From an uncultured Clostridia bacterium (lineage in GTDB: Bacteria; Bacillota; Clostridia; TANB77; CAG-508): a stretch of 41,427 bases of DNA. Where the stretch lies: the NCBI GenBank assembly GCA_947628845.1, contig CANRBK010000004.1, positions 1 to 41,427 on the forward strand. Direction: 5' to 3'. How positions within the stretch are numbered: the first letter of the stretch is position 1; each line of letters begins with the position of its first letter. Position numbers and translations under genes: made by a program. The notes beneath the pieces were generated by a model. The model was not told the origin of the DNA and searched no databases. It saw only the letters and a program-made list of their open reading frames with translations. Shown here one piece after another: positions 24,734-34,900 of this stretch.

Positions 24734-24991
24734 ATGGCAACAAGAGAAAAAAATATATGGGTATTATTAGTATTTTTATTAGCTGGACTAGTAGTAGGGG
24801 GACTACTTGGAAAATTAGCATCAAATGTACCATGGTTGTGGTGGTTATCTTATGAGCAAGAGTTTGGATTAGAAAGTCCAATAGTTTTAGACTTAAGTGT
24901 ATTAAAATTAACATTTGGATTAATGATAAAAATTAATGTTGCAAGTATAATAGGAATGATATTATCAATATTCATATATAAAAAAGTATAG
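24734..24991 (+). CDS. DUF4321 membrane protein
   Basis: This 85-residue protein has two hydrophobic helices, about 9-28 and 63-82, joined by a loop with aromatic residues (NVPWLWWLSYE) and the phrase LESPIVLDLSVLKLTFGL. These are the features of the DUF4321 family, which often precedes radC-mreB in clostridia. TTGGAGG lies seven bases before the ATG. Its role is unknown; context hints at the cell-shape machinery. Confidence 0.85.
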   Translation: MATREKNIWVLLVFLLAGLVVGGLLGKLASNVPWLWWLSYEQEFGLESPIVLDLSVLKLTFGLMIKINVASIIGMILSIFIYKKV

Positions 24992-25027
24992 AAGTGGGAC
25001 AAATAAAAAACGAAGGGAAGTTTTAAT

Positions 25028-25750
25028 TTGTCATTAAAAATAAAAGAGTTACCAGAGGCAGAAAGACCTTATGAAAAGTTAGAATTATATGGTGAGAAAA
25101 ATCTATCAGATGCAGAATTATTAGCAATAATAATAAAATCAGGAACTAAAGATGAAACTTCAGTTCAAATAGCACAAAAAATTATAAGTTTAAATTATAA
25201 TCCACAAATGGGAAATTTGAATTTTTTAAAAGATATGACTTTAGAAGAACTAATGGAGATAAAAGGGATTGGGAGAGTTAAGGCTATACAATTAAAAGCT
25301 GTATGTGAATTGGCAATTAGAATGTCTAGACCTAGTAACTATAAAAAAATTCAAGTTAGGAGTACAGAAGATGTAGCAAATTTAGTATTAGAAGAATTAA
25401 GGTTTCAAAAAAGAGAATATGTAAAAGTAATATTATTAAATAATAACAATGAAATTTTAAAAACTTCTGATATGGCTATGGGAGGTACTAATTTTGTTAA
25501 TATAAGTATTAAAGAAATTATTGCAGAGGCACTAAAAACGAGAACACCTAAAATGATATTAGTTCATAACCACCCAAGTGGTGATCCTACACCAAGTAAA
25601 GCAGATATTGAATTCACCGATAAATTATATAATGCTACAAAGATATTTGATATAGAATTATTAGATCACATAGTCGTTGGTAATAATAATTTTAAAAGTA
25701 TTTTTCTTGAAACTAAGAAAATAGTTGAAAAAAATAAAAATAAGGAATAA
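25028..25750 (+). CDS. radC: RadC family JAB-domain protein
   Basis: RadC proteins pair a helix-hairpin-helix with a JAB1/MPN-type metalloprotease-like domain. Their true role in DNA metabolism is unsettled. The HhH is LMEIKGIGRVKAIQLKAV (75-92). The JAMM motif HNHPSGDPTPSKAD (180-193) keeps both histidines and the aspartate. The start is TTG at 25028 after GAAGGGAAG. The length of 240 aa is normal. The position directly before mreB is the classical Firmicute order. Confidence 0.93.
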   Translation: MSLKIKELPEAERPYEKLELYGEKNLSDAELLAIIIKSGTKDETSVQIAQKIISLNYNPQMGNLNFLKDMTLEELMEIKGIGRVKAIQLKAVCELAIRMSRPSNYKKIQVRSTEDVANLVLEELRFQKREYVKVILLNNNNEILKTSDMAMGGTNFVNISIKEIIAEALKTRTPKMILVHNHPSGDPTPSKADIEFTDKLYNATKIFDIELLDHIVVGNNNFKSIFLETKKIVEKNKNKE

Positions 25751-25781
25751 ATATGTTTGTTCAAAGAAAGGATATGGAAAT

Positions 25782-26813
25782 ATGAAAATTTTTACATTTG
25801 GTTCAAAAGATATTGGTATTGATTTAGGAACAGCTAATATTTTAGTAACATTAAAAGGGAAAGGAATAATATTAAAAGAGCCTTCTGTTGTGGCAATAAA
25901 TAGAAGAACAGGAAATATTGTAGCTACAGGTAATGAAGCTAAAGAAATGCTTGGCAGAACACCTGATGAGATAAAAGCAGTTAGACCATTAAAGGATGGT
26001 GTTATTGCTGACTTTACAGCTACTCAATTAATGCTTAAAAATATTATAGAGAAAGTAGAAAAAAGATATAATGTAGGTAGACCTAGAGTTGTGGTAGGAG
26101 TTCCATCAGGAATTACTGAAGTAGAGGAAAGAGCAGTAGAAGAATCAGTTATTCAAGCTGGTGCTAAAGAAGTATATTTGATTGAGGAACCAATGGCTGC
26201 AGCTATAGGAGCTGCATTGGATGTTGCTGAGCCAAGTGGAAGTATTGTAGTTGATATTGGAGGAGGAACTACTGAGGTTGCTGTTATTTCATTAGGAGGA
26301 ATAGTTGTTAGCCATTCACTAAGGGTAGCAGGAGATGAACTTGATGAAGATATAATAAATTATATAAAAAGAGAAATGAATTTAGCAATAGGAGAAACAA
26401 CTGCAGAACAAATTAAAATGCAAATAGGATGTGCGATGCCTCTTATGACTGAAATGTCTATGGAAATAAGAGGTAGAGATTTAACAGATGGATTACCTAG
26501 AAATGTAACTATAACATCAACACAAATGGAAGAAGCAATGAAAGAATCTATTTTAAAAATTATTGACTCTGTAAAAAGTACATTAGAGAAAACACCACCA
26601 GAGCTTGCTTCAGATATTATGGAAAAAGGAATTGTGCTTGCTGGAGGAGGAGCATTAATAAAAAATTTGGATAAATTATTAAGTATAGAGACAGGTATGC
26701 CAACATACATTGCGGAAGAACCATTGGATTGTGTTGTTAGAGGAACAGGAAAAACTTTAGAAGACTTAGAAAGATTAAAAACAGTATTAATTAATTCTAG
26801 AAAAAGAAGATAA
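25782..26813 (+). CDS. mreB: Rod shape-determining protein MreB
   Basis: This is an actin-like ATPase that forms membrane-bound filaments and directs lateral wall synthesis. The start at 25782 is chosen because AAAGGAT lies eight bases upstream. An earlier in-frame TTG at 25725 would overlap radC. The 343-residue protein shows phosphate-1 (IGIDLGTANILV, 11-22), VVGVPSGITEVEERAV, phosphate-2 (VVDIGGGTTEVAVISLGG) and the adenosine motif IVLAGGGALIKNLDKLL. An amphipathic N-terminus (MKIFTFGSK) fits membrane binding. Consecutive with mreC. Confidence 0.96.
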   Translation: MKIFTFGSKDIGIDLGTANILVTLKGKGIILKEPSVVAINRRTGNIVATGNEAKEMLGRTPDEIKAVRPLKDGVIADFTATQLMLKNIIEKVEKRYNVGRPRVVVGVPSGITEVEERAVEESVIQAGAKEVYLIEEPMAAAIGAALDVAEPSGSIVVDIGGGTTEVAVISLGGIVVSHSLRVAGDELDEDIINYIKREMNLAIGETTAEQIKMQIGCAMPLMTEMSMEIRGRDLTDGLPRNVTITSTQMEEAMKESILKIIDSVKSTLEKTPPELASDIMEKGIVLAGGGALIKNLDKLLSIETGMPTYIAEEPLDCVVRGTGKTLEDLERLKTVLINSRKRR

Positions 26814-26842
26814 TGGTATTAAGATGTAGAAAGGAGAAGAAT

Positions 26843-27658
26843 ATGTACAAAAATAAAAAAAACGGAATATTAGGAATTTCTATTACAATTGCTATTTTAA
26901 TTTTAATAGTTATATTTTCTAATAGAGAAGCAAATACATCATTCTTTGAAAATGTTGCTAATAAACTAGTAATGCCTATACAGAATGGACTTACATACTT
27001 AAAAAATAAAGTTAGTGGCAATTCTACATTTTTTTCAGATATAAATAATTTAAAAATAGAGAATCAAGAGTTAAAAGAGAAAAATAGTGAGCTAGAACAA
27101 TCTTTAAGAGAGCTAGAAAATATAAAAACAGAAAATGAAACATTGAAAGAATATTTAGGGCTAACAGAAAAATATGGTGAATACAAAACAATGCCTGCTT
27201 ATGTAATTGATAAGGATATCAGTAATTATTCTAAAACTATAGTTATTAATGTTGGAAAAAATGATGGAATAAAGGAAAATATGATTGTAATTGCTGATGA
27301 AGGCTTGGTTGGACATATTATATCAGTTACAGATAATACTGCAAAAGTAAGAACAATAATAGATACAGCGAGTTCTATAAGTTGTTTAATGAGTACGAGT
27401 AAAGATAGTATAGTTTGCAAGGGTACTTTAGATAGTAATTCAGAATTAAAAGCAATGTATATTTCAACAGATTCAAATATAATACAAGGAGATAGTATTG
27501 ATACTTCGGGATTAGGTGGAATATATCCAAAAGGAATACATGTTGGAATTATAAAGAAAATTGTATCAGCTAAAAACATAACAGATAGATATGCGATAGT
27601 TGAAACTGCAGTAAATTTTAATAAACTAAATACAGTATTAGTAATAAGAGATAACTAA
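26843..27658 (+). CDS. mreC: Rod shape-determining protein MreC
   Basis: MreC is a bitopic membrane protein that scaffolds the elongation complex outside the membrane. The start at 26843 (MYKNKKNGILG) follows AAGGAG by six bases. An earlier ATG at 26813 overlaps the mreB stop and lacks a site. The 271 residues contain one membrane helix (about 8-27), a coiled coil (about 58-100, LKIENQELKEKNSELEQ) and two beta-barrel domains with conserved TIVINVGKNDGIKENMIVI and GLVGHIISVTDNTAKV. The length is typical. Confidence 0.94.
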   Translation: MYKNKKNGILGISITIAILILIVIFSNREANTSFFENVANKLVMPIQNGLTYLKNKVSGNSTFFSDINNLKIENQELKEKNSELEQSLRELENIKTENETLKEYLGLTEKYGEYKTMPAYVIDKDISNYSKTIVINVGKNDGIKENMIVIADEGLVGHIISVTDNTAKVRTIIDTASSISCLMSTSKDSIVCKGTLDSNSELKAMYISTDSNIIQGDSIDTSGLGGIYPKGIHVGIIKKIVSAKNITDRYAIVETAVNFNKLNTVLVIRDN

Positions 27659-27687
27659 ACAATACTATTTGTAAAGAGGTGAAGCAA

Positions 27688-28221
27688 TTGAAAAAAACTT
27701 TCATAAATTTGAGTTTAATATTGATAGGATTTCTAGTATATTTTATACAATCAAATTTTTTTAGTTGGTTTACAATTGCTGGAGTAAAACCAAATCTTTT
27801 TGTGATTTATATATTATTCATAGGATTATTTTCAAATAAAAGTATGGGGATTATATATGGTGCTATATATGGTATTATATTAGATTTATTATTTAGACAA
27901 AAAATAGGAGCAAATTTAATAGGTTTAATTATAATAGGAGTTGTAGCAACTATCTTTAATAAAAATTTTTCTAAAGATAGTAGAATGACTATAATATTTA
28001 TGGTATTTGGTTCAACTATTATATTTGAAGTAATATCATATATTGTAAATTATATTTTATATTCTTCAAATTTAGAAATATTAAATTTTGTAAAAATCCT
28101 TATAATAGAAACAATTTATAATGTTATAGTTACTATTATAGTTTATCCACTAATTAAAAAATTTGGATATTACATAGAGAATGAGTACAAAGGAAATAAA
28201 ATTTTAACAAAATATTTTTAG
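27688..28221 (+). CDS. mreD: Rod shape-determining protein MreD
   Basis: MreD is the polytopic membrane partner of MreC and of the elongation synthase. The start is taken as the TTG at 27688, six bases after AAGAGGTG; a GTG at 27679 lies inside that ribosome site. The 177 residues form about five hydrophobic helices with the typical GVKPNLFVIYILFIGLF and GIIYGAIYGIILDLLF segments. It is 29 bases from mreC and 17 bases from mrdA. Confidence 0.9.
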   Translation: MKKTFINLSLILIGFLVYFIQSNFFSWFTIAGVKPNLFVIYILFIGLFSNKSMGIIYGAIYGIILDLLFRQKIGANLIGLIIIGVVATIFNKNFSKDSRMTIIFMVFGSTIIFEVISYIVNYILYSSNLEILNFVKILIIETIYNVIVTIIVYPLIKKFGYYIENEYKGNKILTKYF

Positions 28222-28238
28222 AAAAAGAAGGTGAAAAA

Positions 28239-30356
28239 TTGTCGAGAGGAATTAATAAGAAAAATATTAATTTTAGATATAATATAGTAACTATTTTTAC
28301 ATATTTTATAGGAATTATATTAATAATAAAATTATTTAGCCTTCAAATAGTACATGGAGCAGAATATAGAGAACAATCTAATACAAGATTAACTAGGGAA
28401 AGTATATTAGATGCAGCAAGAGGTGAAATATTAGATAAGTCCGGAAATGTTTTAGTAACTTCTAGTCAGAGATTTAATTTAGAATTATATAAAAGTAAAA
28501 TAGATACGGAAGTTTTAAATAATACAATATTAAGGATAATAAATGTACTAGAAAAATATAATATTTCTTATACTGATTCTTTTCCTATTAGTATAAATCC
28601 TTTTGCATTTAATATAGATGGAGATAATTTAGATAAGTGGAAAGAAACTTATGATATACAAGAAGATGCTAGTGCGGAAGATGCATTTAATAAATTTAAA
28701 GAAAAATACAAAATACAAAATGAAGATATATCAGAGGCAAGGAAAATAATGGCTATTAGGTATGCAATAGTAAGAGAGGGATATAGTAGTACAAAATCAC
28801 TAACAATTGCAAAAGATATTCCTAGAGAGGCAGTAGCAGAATTTAGTGAAAATGCTGATCAATTTCCAGGTATAAATATTTATGTTGAGCCAGTAAGACA
28901 ATACACAGCAGGAAATTTAGCATCTCATATTTTAGGATATGCTGCAAAAATAAATGATATAGAGTATCAGGAAAAAAAAGATACATATAGCCAAAATGAT
29001 ATTATAGGAAAAACGGGAATTGAATATCTATTTGAAGAATATTTAAGAGGCGAAAAAGGTATAAAACAAATAGATATGGCAGTTGATGGAACAATAACTG
29101 CAGAAGTTGTTTCAGAAGAAGCAGTTGCAGGAGCAGATATTGTACTAACAATTGATTCAAAATTGCAACAAATTGCAGAGCAAGCTTTAAAAGATAATAT
29201 AGAAAAAATAAAAAATGGAGGCTTTGGTGAAAAATATGATGCAAGAGGGGGATCTTGTGTTGTTATGAATGTAAAAACTGGAGAAGTACTAGCAATGGCT
29301 AGTTACCCAGATTATACACCACAATCTTTTGCAGATGGAATAAGCAATGAAGAATGGAAAAGTTATTCTGAAAATAAATCATATCCATTATTGAATAAAA
29401 CTATTCAAAGTGCTTATGAACCGGGATCTATTTTTAAAATGGTTACTGCTATGGCAGGTCTAGAATCAGGAAATATTACTTTAACCGAAAGAATTAATGA
29501 TACTGGAATTTATAAAAAATATGGTAGTGAGTGGAAATGTTGGTATTATACTGACTATCATAGAGGACATGGATATCTTAATGTAATTGGAGCTATAGAA
29601 AAATCATGTAACTTTTTCTTTTATGAAACTGCAGATAGAATGGGAATTGATGTTTTAGATAAATATGCTAAATATTTTGGTTTAGGTGTTAAAACTCAAG
29701 TAGAATTGCCAGGAGAAATTTCTGGAACACTTGCAAGTAAAGAATATGCAGAATCTATAAATAGAACATGGAACCCAGGAGATACAATAAACGCAGCAAT
29801 TGGACAAGGATATAATAAGTTTACACCATTACAAATGACTAAATATTTAAGTATGGTTGCAAATGGTGGAAATAATATTGATGTAAGTATAATAAAAACT
29901 ATAAAAAATGCAGATGGTACAGAAGTATCTAAAGAAGAAATTAATAATTTTGTTGCTCAAAAGTTAGGTCTTGATTCGAATGAACAAAGTGAAGATATAC
30001 AATTAAATTCTGAATATTTAAATGCTGTTAAACAAGGAATGAAATCAGTTACAAGTGGAGAATCTGGTACAGCATATGTAAGATTTAGAGATTTTAATAT
30101 TCCTGTTGGAGGAAAAACTGGTTCTGCGGAAGCTGGATTTGATGAGAATAATAATAAACTAGTAAATGCTTGGTTTGCGGCTTTTGCTCCATATGATCAA
30201 CCTGAAATAGCAGTAGTTGTTATGGTAGAGAATGGTGGACATGGTAACTATACTGCAGAAGCGGTAAGAAATATAATGGCAGAATATTTTGGAATGAATA
30301 CTCAAAATGTAACAGAAGATATAAGTGCAATGTCATATATGGAGAGTATAAGATAG
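28239..30356 (+). CDS. mrdA: Penicillin-binding protein 2 (elongation transpeptidase)
   Basis: This class B PBP cross-links peptidoglycan with the mre proteins. The start is TTG at 28239 after AAGGTG. The 705 residues have one membrane helix (about 17-38), a PBP dimer domain (about 55-270, ARGEILDKSGNVL; GKTGIEYLFEEYLRGEKG) and a transpeptidase domain with SIFK (397-400, Ser397 nucleophile), SCN (456-458) and KTG (626-628). All catalytic motifs are intact. FtsI/SpoVD-like proteins share this layout, but the place in the mre operon favours MrdA. No PASTA domain is present. Confidence 0.93.
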   Translation: MSRGINKKNINFRYNIVTIFTYFIGIILIIKLFSLQIVHGAEYREQSNTRLTRESILDAARGEILDKSGNVLVTSSQRFNLELYKSKIDTEVLNNTILRIINVLEKYNISYTDSFPISINPFAFNIDGDNLDKWKETYDIQEDASAEDAFNKFKEKYKIQNEDISEARKIMAIRYAIVREGYSSTKSLTIAKDIPREAVAEFSENADQFPGINIYVEPVRQYTAGNLASHILGYAAKINDIEYQEKKDTYSQNDIIGKTGIEYLFEEYLRGEKGIKQIDMAVDGTITAEVVSEEAVAGADIVLTIDSKLQQIAEQALKDNIEKIKNGGFGEKYDARGGSCVVMNVKTGEVLAMASYPDYTPQSFADGISNEEWKSYSENKSYPLLNKTIQSAYEPGSIFKMVTAMAGLESGNITLTERINDTGIYKKYGSEWKCWYYTDYHRGHGYLNVIGAIEKSCNFFFYETADRMGIDVLDKYAKYFGLGVKTQVELPGEISGTLASKEYAESINRTWNPGDTINAAIGQGYNKFTPLQMTKYLSMVANGGNNIDVSIIKTIKNADGTEVSKEEINNFVAQKLGLDSNEQSEDIQLNSEYLNAVKQGMKSVTSGESGTAYVRFRDFNIPVGGKTGSAEAGFDENNNKLVNAWFAAFAPYDQPEIAVVVMVENGGHGNYTAEAVRNIMAEYFGMNTQNVTEDISAMSYMESIR

Positions 30357-30373
30357 GAAGGTAGGATGTAGAA

Positions 30374-30985
30374 ATGGATAATTGTGTATGGATAAATTTA
30401 AAAAAAGATGTAATTATTATAAAAATATCTGAGCATGCAGATCAAAGAAAAATTATATTAGAATTAACAAAAAAATTGCCATATTTAAAAAAATTATATA
30501 AAGATGCGAAAACACCAATAAAAATTGTAGGAAAGGTGCTTAAAAATAAAGAAATAGAAGAAGTAGAAAAGTTGATAAAAGAAAATATAGATGTAGACAT
30601 ACATTTTGATATGCCAAAAAGTTTAGGATTATCAAGTATAACAAGAGCATTTACCCAAAAAATTGCTACTTCTGAAACTAAATTTCATAGAGGCTCTTTA
30701 AGGTCAGGCCAAAAAATAGAATCAGAAGGAAGTTTAGTTATTTTAGGAGATGTTAATTCAGGTGCAGAAGTAATTGCATCAGATAATATAGTAGTTTTAG
30801 GAAAATTAAGAGGTTTAGCACATGCTGGTGCTAAAGGAAATAGAAATGCCATAATATCAGCAGGATATTTAGATCCAGTGCAAATCAGAATTTCTAATAT
30901 AGTTAAAGAAATTAATAGAGAAGAAAATATATCTCGTGTAATGGCATATGTATATATAAAAGATAATGAAATTATAATTGAATAA
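30374..30985 (+). CDS. minC: Septum site-determining protein MinC
   Basis: MinC blocks FtsZ assembly away from midcell. The 203 residues have an N-terminal FtsZ-interaction domain and a C-terminal beta-helix with the diagnostic RSGQKIESEGSLVILGDVNS, GAEVIASDNIVVLGKLRG and AHAGAKGNRNAIISA. The last part, LDPVQIRISN, forms the MinD-binding face. AGGATG precedes the ATG. It closes the mre unit. minD and minE, usually next, are not present in the window. Its stop codon is four bases from the stop of an opposite gene. Confidence 0.95.
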   Translation: MDNCVWINLKKDVIIIKISEHADQRKIILELTKKLPYLKKLYKDAKTPIKIVGKVLKNKEIEEVEKLIKENIDVDIHFDMPKSLGLSSITRAFTQKIATSETKFHRGSLRSGQKIESEGSLVILGDVNSGAEVIASDNIVVLGKLRGLAHAGAKGNRNAIISAGYLDPVQIRISNIVKEINREENISRVMAYVYIKDNEIIIE

Positions 30986-30989
30986 TTAT

Positions 30990-31286
30990 TTATGAAAAAA
31001 GTAGCAATAGCAAAATTATATATAGCATTTCATCTTTTACTTCTTGTTTATATAAAAAGAACAAAATACCTAATATTATTAAATCATCTATATATAGTTT
31101 AATTCCTAAAATTTCGAAAATAGCTTGTTCAGAATTTGAAGATTTTTTACAATCTATAGTATTACTAATTTCTTTAGAATTAGTAATACTATTTTTTTGT
31201 TCATGAGCTGTATATTGAATAGGTCTTCGATAATAGTTATAATATGGATAGTTGAATGGATAGCCAAAAAATGGAAATCTAAACAT
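30990..31286 (-). CDS. Unknown small membrane protein
   Basis: This 98-residue protein is not recognised. Its N-terminus is unusually aromatic (MFRFPFFGYPFNYPYYNYYR), the middle is polar, and the last 40 residues hold hydrophobic segments (LGIKLYIDDLIILGILFFLY; MLYIILLLLLFS). It overlaps its upstream neighbour by 8 bases, which suggests translational coupling. The coding strand opposite residues around 30-43 contains a plus-strand terminator for minC. The combination of Tyr/Pro-rich head and terminal helices resembles small sporulation-associated proteins, but this is only a guess. Confidence 0.7.
   Translation of the reverse strand: MFRFPFFGYPFNYPYYNYYRRPIQYTAHEQKNSITNSKEISNTIDCKKSSNSEQAIFEILGIKLYIDDLIILGILFFLYKQEVKDEMLYIILLLLLFS
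31157..31198 (+). terminator. Plus-strand terminator of the mre-minC unit inside an opposite gene
   Basis: A perfect 14-bp stem, TAGTATTACTAATT (31157-31170) with its complement at 31178-31191, has a seven-base loop and a T7 tail (31192-31198). It lies within the minus-strand 98-residue gene, about 170 bases past the minC stop. Confidence 0.85.
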
Positions 31287-31704
31287 TGTTTTTATTCTCC
31301 TTGTTATTATCTTTCATAATTTCTGCTATTTTTGTCACATTTAATAAATTTATATAATTATCTAATTGTCCCTTTTTACTATCTCTTAAATATGGCTTTA
31401 GGGAATTTAATAAGTTAGCTCTTGGATCATCTTTAGTATTATTCATTTTTCCAAGAACAGAAGACATTTTTTTAATTGTGTTAATATCAATATTATTAAA
31501 ATCAAAATTAGAATTGTCATTAGATGTATTTGAATTAGGCTGATTTGAATTAGTTTGATTTGAATTTCCTTGATTTGATAGCATTTTTGAAAAATTTTCA
31601 ATCATCTCTGGAGATATTTGAGAAATTGCATCTGATATATTACCATTATCAACCATGTTTTTAATATTTTTCATTGTATTTTCATCAATGTTCATATTAT
31701 TCAA
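31279..31704 (-). CDS. Unknown Asn/Ser-rich protein
   Basis: This 141-residue protein is not recognised. The start is put at a TTG (31704), six bases after GAGGTG; ATG 31695 is an alternative, and a GTG at 31713 lies in the ribosome site itself. It has two helical ends separated by an Asn/Gln/Ser-rich linker with a repeated NSNQ/NQPN pattern (about residues 45-70). The C-terminal part (LGKMNNTKDDPRANLLNSLK; LDNYINLLNVTKIAEIM) is a probable helical domain. No signal peptide or membrane helix is seen. It is the first gene of a two-gene unit with the small aromatic protein. Confidence 0.7.
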   Translation of the reverse strand: MNNMNIDENTMKNIKNMVDNGNISDAISQISPEMIENFSKMLSNQGNSNQTNSNQPNSNTSNDNSNFDFNNIDINTIKKMSSVLGKMNNTKDDPRANLLNSLKPYLRDSKKGQLDNYINLLNVTKIAEIMKDNNKENKNNV

Positions 31705-31891
31705 TATAATCACCTCTAGTATAATATATTAAATTTAATTAGATATATGTAAGATAATAAATATTATATGCGTTTATACTTTTTGTGTTACATCTTATGA
31801 TTAAAACAAATATGAAAACATGGTATAATCTTTTACAAACTAAGTGTAAACTAAAAAATGTAAAAAAAATACAAAAATATATAAAAAAACA

Positions 31892-31920
31892 TTGAAAAAA
31901 TGGTTTTTTTGGTATATAAT
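31892..31920 (+). promoter_or_regulatory. Sigma-A promoter of the giant surface-protein pair
   Basis: TTGAAA at 31892-31897 and TATAAT at 31915-31920 with a 17-base spacer. Upstream at 31832-31850 there is a TTTACA/TGTAAA dyad that might be an operator, and another TATAAT at 31824-31829 lacks a good -35. Confidence 0.75.
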
Positions 31921-31976
31921 GGAATATGAAGATATTATGTAAAAGAAATTATTTTTTGATAAATAGGAGGTATAAT

Positions 31977-34900
31977 ATGAATCAAAGAATTCTAAAAGTT
32001 ATAATGGCGTTATTATTAATTATTACACTAACAATGGCAGATTTTTTATTGCTATGTGTAAACGCTGTATCTTATGCTGTAGATACATTAAGTCTAGAAA
32101 AAAAGACAAACCATAAGAATATAGAATTTATGGCTTATTTTAAGGATTCAGATGGTAATAAAATTACAGATTTAGATGCAGAGACAAATAATAATAATTT
32201 AAAATTGTATTTTAATATATCTGTTAAACAAGAGGGATATTTTAATGGAAATATAGTATTAAAGGAATCCAATTTTAAATTAAAGACAGATATAATGAAT
32301 AATACAATAAATAGAATTGAAGGAAATACAATATATTTAAATCAAATAAATGCCGGTGAAAATAAAGAAATAGAAGTAGGAATAGACTTATTAAAAGAAG
32401 ATGAATTTGATTTAAATTTATTAAACATGAAAAGTATTATATCAATAAATGGAACTTATAGAGATAGTACACAAAAAGATATTTCAATATATTCAGATAG
32501 AAATGTTTCTTTAACTTTTATTAGTCCATATTCTGATGAACAAGAAAGTATTATATTGTCACAAGAAGTTATAACTAATAAAATATTAAGATATAATGGT
32601 GAGGATAAAAGAGTTATACAAGTACAAGTGAAATCAGGTTTAAATAATAACTTATTTCCAATAAAGAACACACTAATAAATGCTAAAGCTATAGAAATTT
32701 CAGGTGAATATGCTGAAAAAATATTAGTAAATTCAAATAGTACATTAGTTACAAATGGAAAGAAGATATCAGAAGATAATTGGAATTATAATAAAGAAAA
32801 TGGAGTTATTTCTATCAATATACAAAATGAGCCAAATAACAATAAAATATCTTGGAATAAAGAAGGGCAAGATACAATTATAATTACATACATATTTGAT
32901 AAGGATATAGAAATAAATAATGAGGAATTACAATTAGATTCAAATATTGAACTTTATGATGAAAATAATACTACAATAAAAGCTTCAAATAAAATTGCAT
33001 TAGATAAGAATGAAAAAGATGCTACTATTACAACAAAAATAGTTGAAAGTGAAGCAAACATATATAAAGGAAAATTATATGCTGGAATTTCAAGAGATAT
33101 TACTCATACTACTATTTTAGATATTAACTTAAACAATGTAGCAGATGAAATAAATGTGATAGAAGAAAATAGTCAAATTGGAGAAATAGGAATTGATTCA
33201 ATATATAAGTATACAAGAATAAATAAAAATAATCTTCAAAGTATATTAGGAAATAGCGGTACTTTGAGTATCTTAAATGCAACAACTAACGAAGTTATAG
33301 CTGTTATATCTAAAGATACAGAGGCAGATGAAAATGGAAATATAATTATAACTTATCCAGAAGGAATTAATCAAATTAAAATAAAAACTACAGCCCCTGA
33401 GAATATTGGAAATATTGAGATACAAAGTACAAAAACTATAAATCAAATTTCAAGAGATGTTGTAAGAGAAGCTTCAAATATAATTTCAAGAGTAGATGGA
33501 GATTATCTATCTAATTCTAATATAAACAAAATAAATGTTGTAGAGTCTAGCGTAGAATTAAAAGAGACAAAAACATCAGCAGATATTGAATTAAATAAAA
33601 CTGATATATCAACAATGAGCTCAAATAATGTTGAAATGAGAGTTACATTAAAGTCAAGAGATGAAGAATATGAATTATACAAGAACCCAATATTAAGGGT
33701 ACAACTACCTTCAAAAATAGAAAATGTAGAAATTGTATCAATAAATTTAGTATATGAAGACCAATTAAAAATACAAACGGCAAAATTGATAGATGGAAAT
33801 ATTATAGAAATACAATTATTGGGAGAGCAAACAAAGTATAAAGAAGAAGCTATTGATGGTGCAATGATTATAATAAATGCTAACTTAACAACAAGTAAAA
33901 AATTGACAAGCAGTAGTGAACAAATTGTTTTGACATATATGAATGAAAATGTAGTAAATTATGAAAATGGAACTGAAATAGGACAAGTATCAAAACAAAT
34001 CAATTTAGTATCTTATGCAGGAGTTGTTACAATAAATAAAGTAGCAGAATATGGGGCAGAAATTATAAATAATGATAGTGAAGGAAAGATAGTTAATATA
34101 GATATTGATTCAACTGATAAAAAAGTAAAAGTAGAGAATGAAATAATAAATAATGAGCCAAATAAGATTTCTAATGTAAAAGTAATGGGAACATTACCAA
34201 GTAAAGATGCTGTACAGAATGTTAATAATATGGATGTATCAATAGATGGACAAGTAGCTTTAGAAGGAATTTCTTTAGATAAAGCAAAGGTTTATTATTC
34301 AGAAAATGCTAGTGCAACAGCTGAATTAAGCAATGAAGAAAATGGATGGACTGAAACAATAAAAGATTCTAAAAACGTAAAAAAATATTTGGCAATAATT
34401 AATGAATTAGATGTTAACGAAGGTGTAAATATAAGTTATAATGCAGATATACCAGAAGAACTAGGTTATAACTTAAATGCTGAACAAGGATATTCAGTAT
34501 ATTATACGAGCGAAGCATCAGAAGAAAAGGTTGATGTAAATCCTATAACATTAAGCACACCAAAAGGCGCTATGATAGAAACAGAATTAAAAGCACTAGT
34601 TGGAGGAAAAGAAAGCAATGAAGCAAAAGAAGACGAAGTTATAAGATATGCAATAAATATATCAAATACAGGATCTGAAGTAATATCTAATATTAAAGCT
34701 TTAGCAAAAGTACCAGAAGGAACAATATTTGTTAATACAGATGCTTTAAATAATGAAATTGAATTAGAAAATTTAGTATTTGAAGATGAAGATAAAAAAG
34801 AAGTTGAATTCGAAATTGAGACATTAGCTCCAGGACAAAAAATTGTAAAATATTATGAAGTAAAAGTAAAACGAGGAATAGCTGGTAGTGATATAAATAA

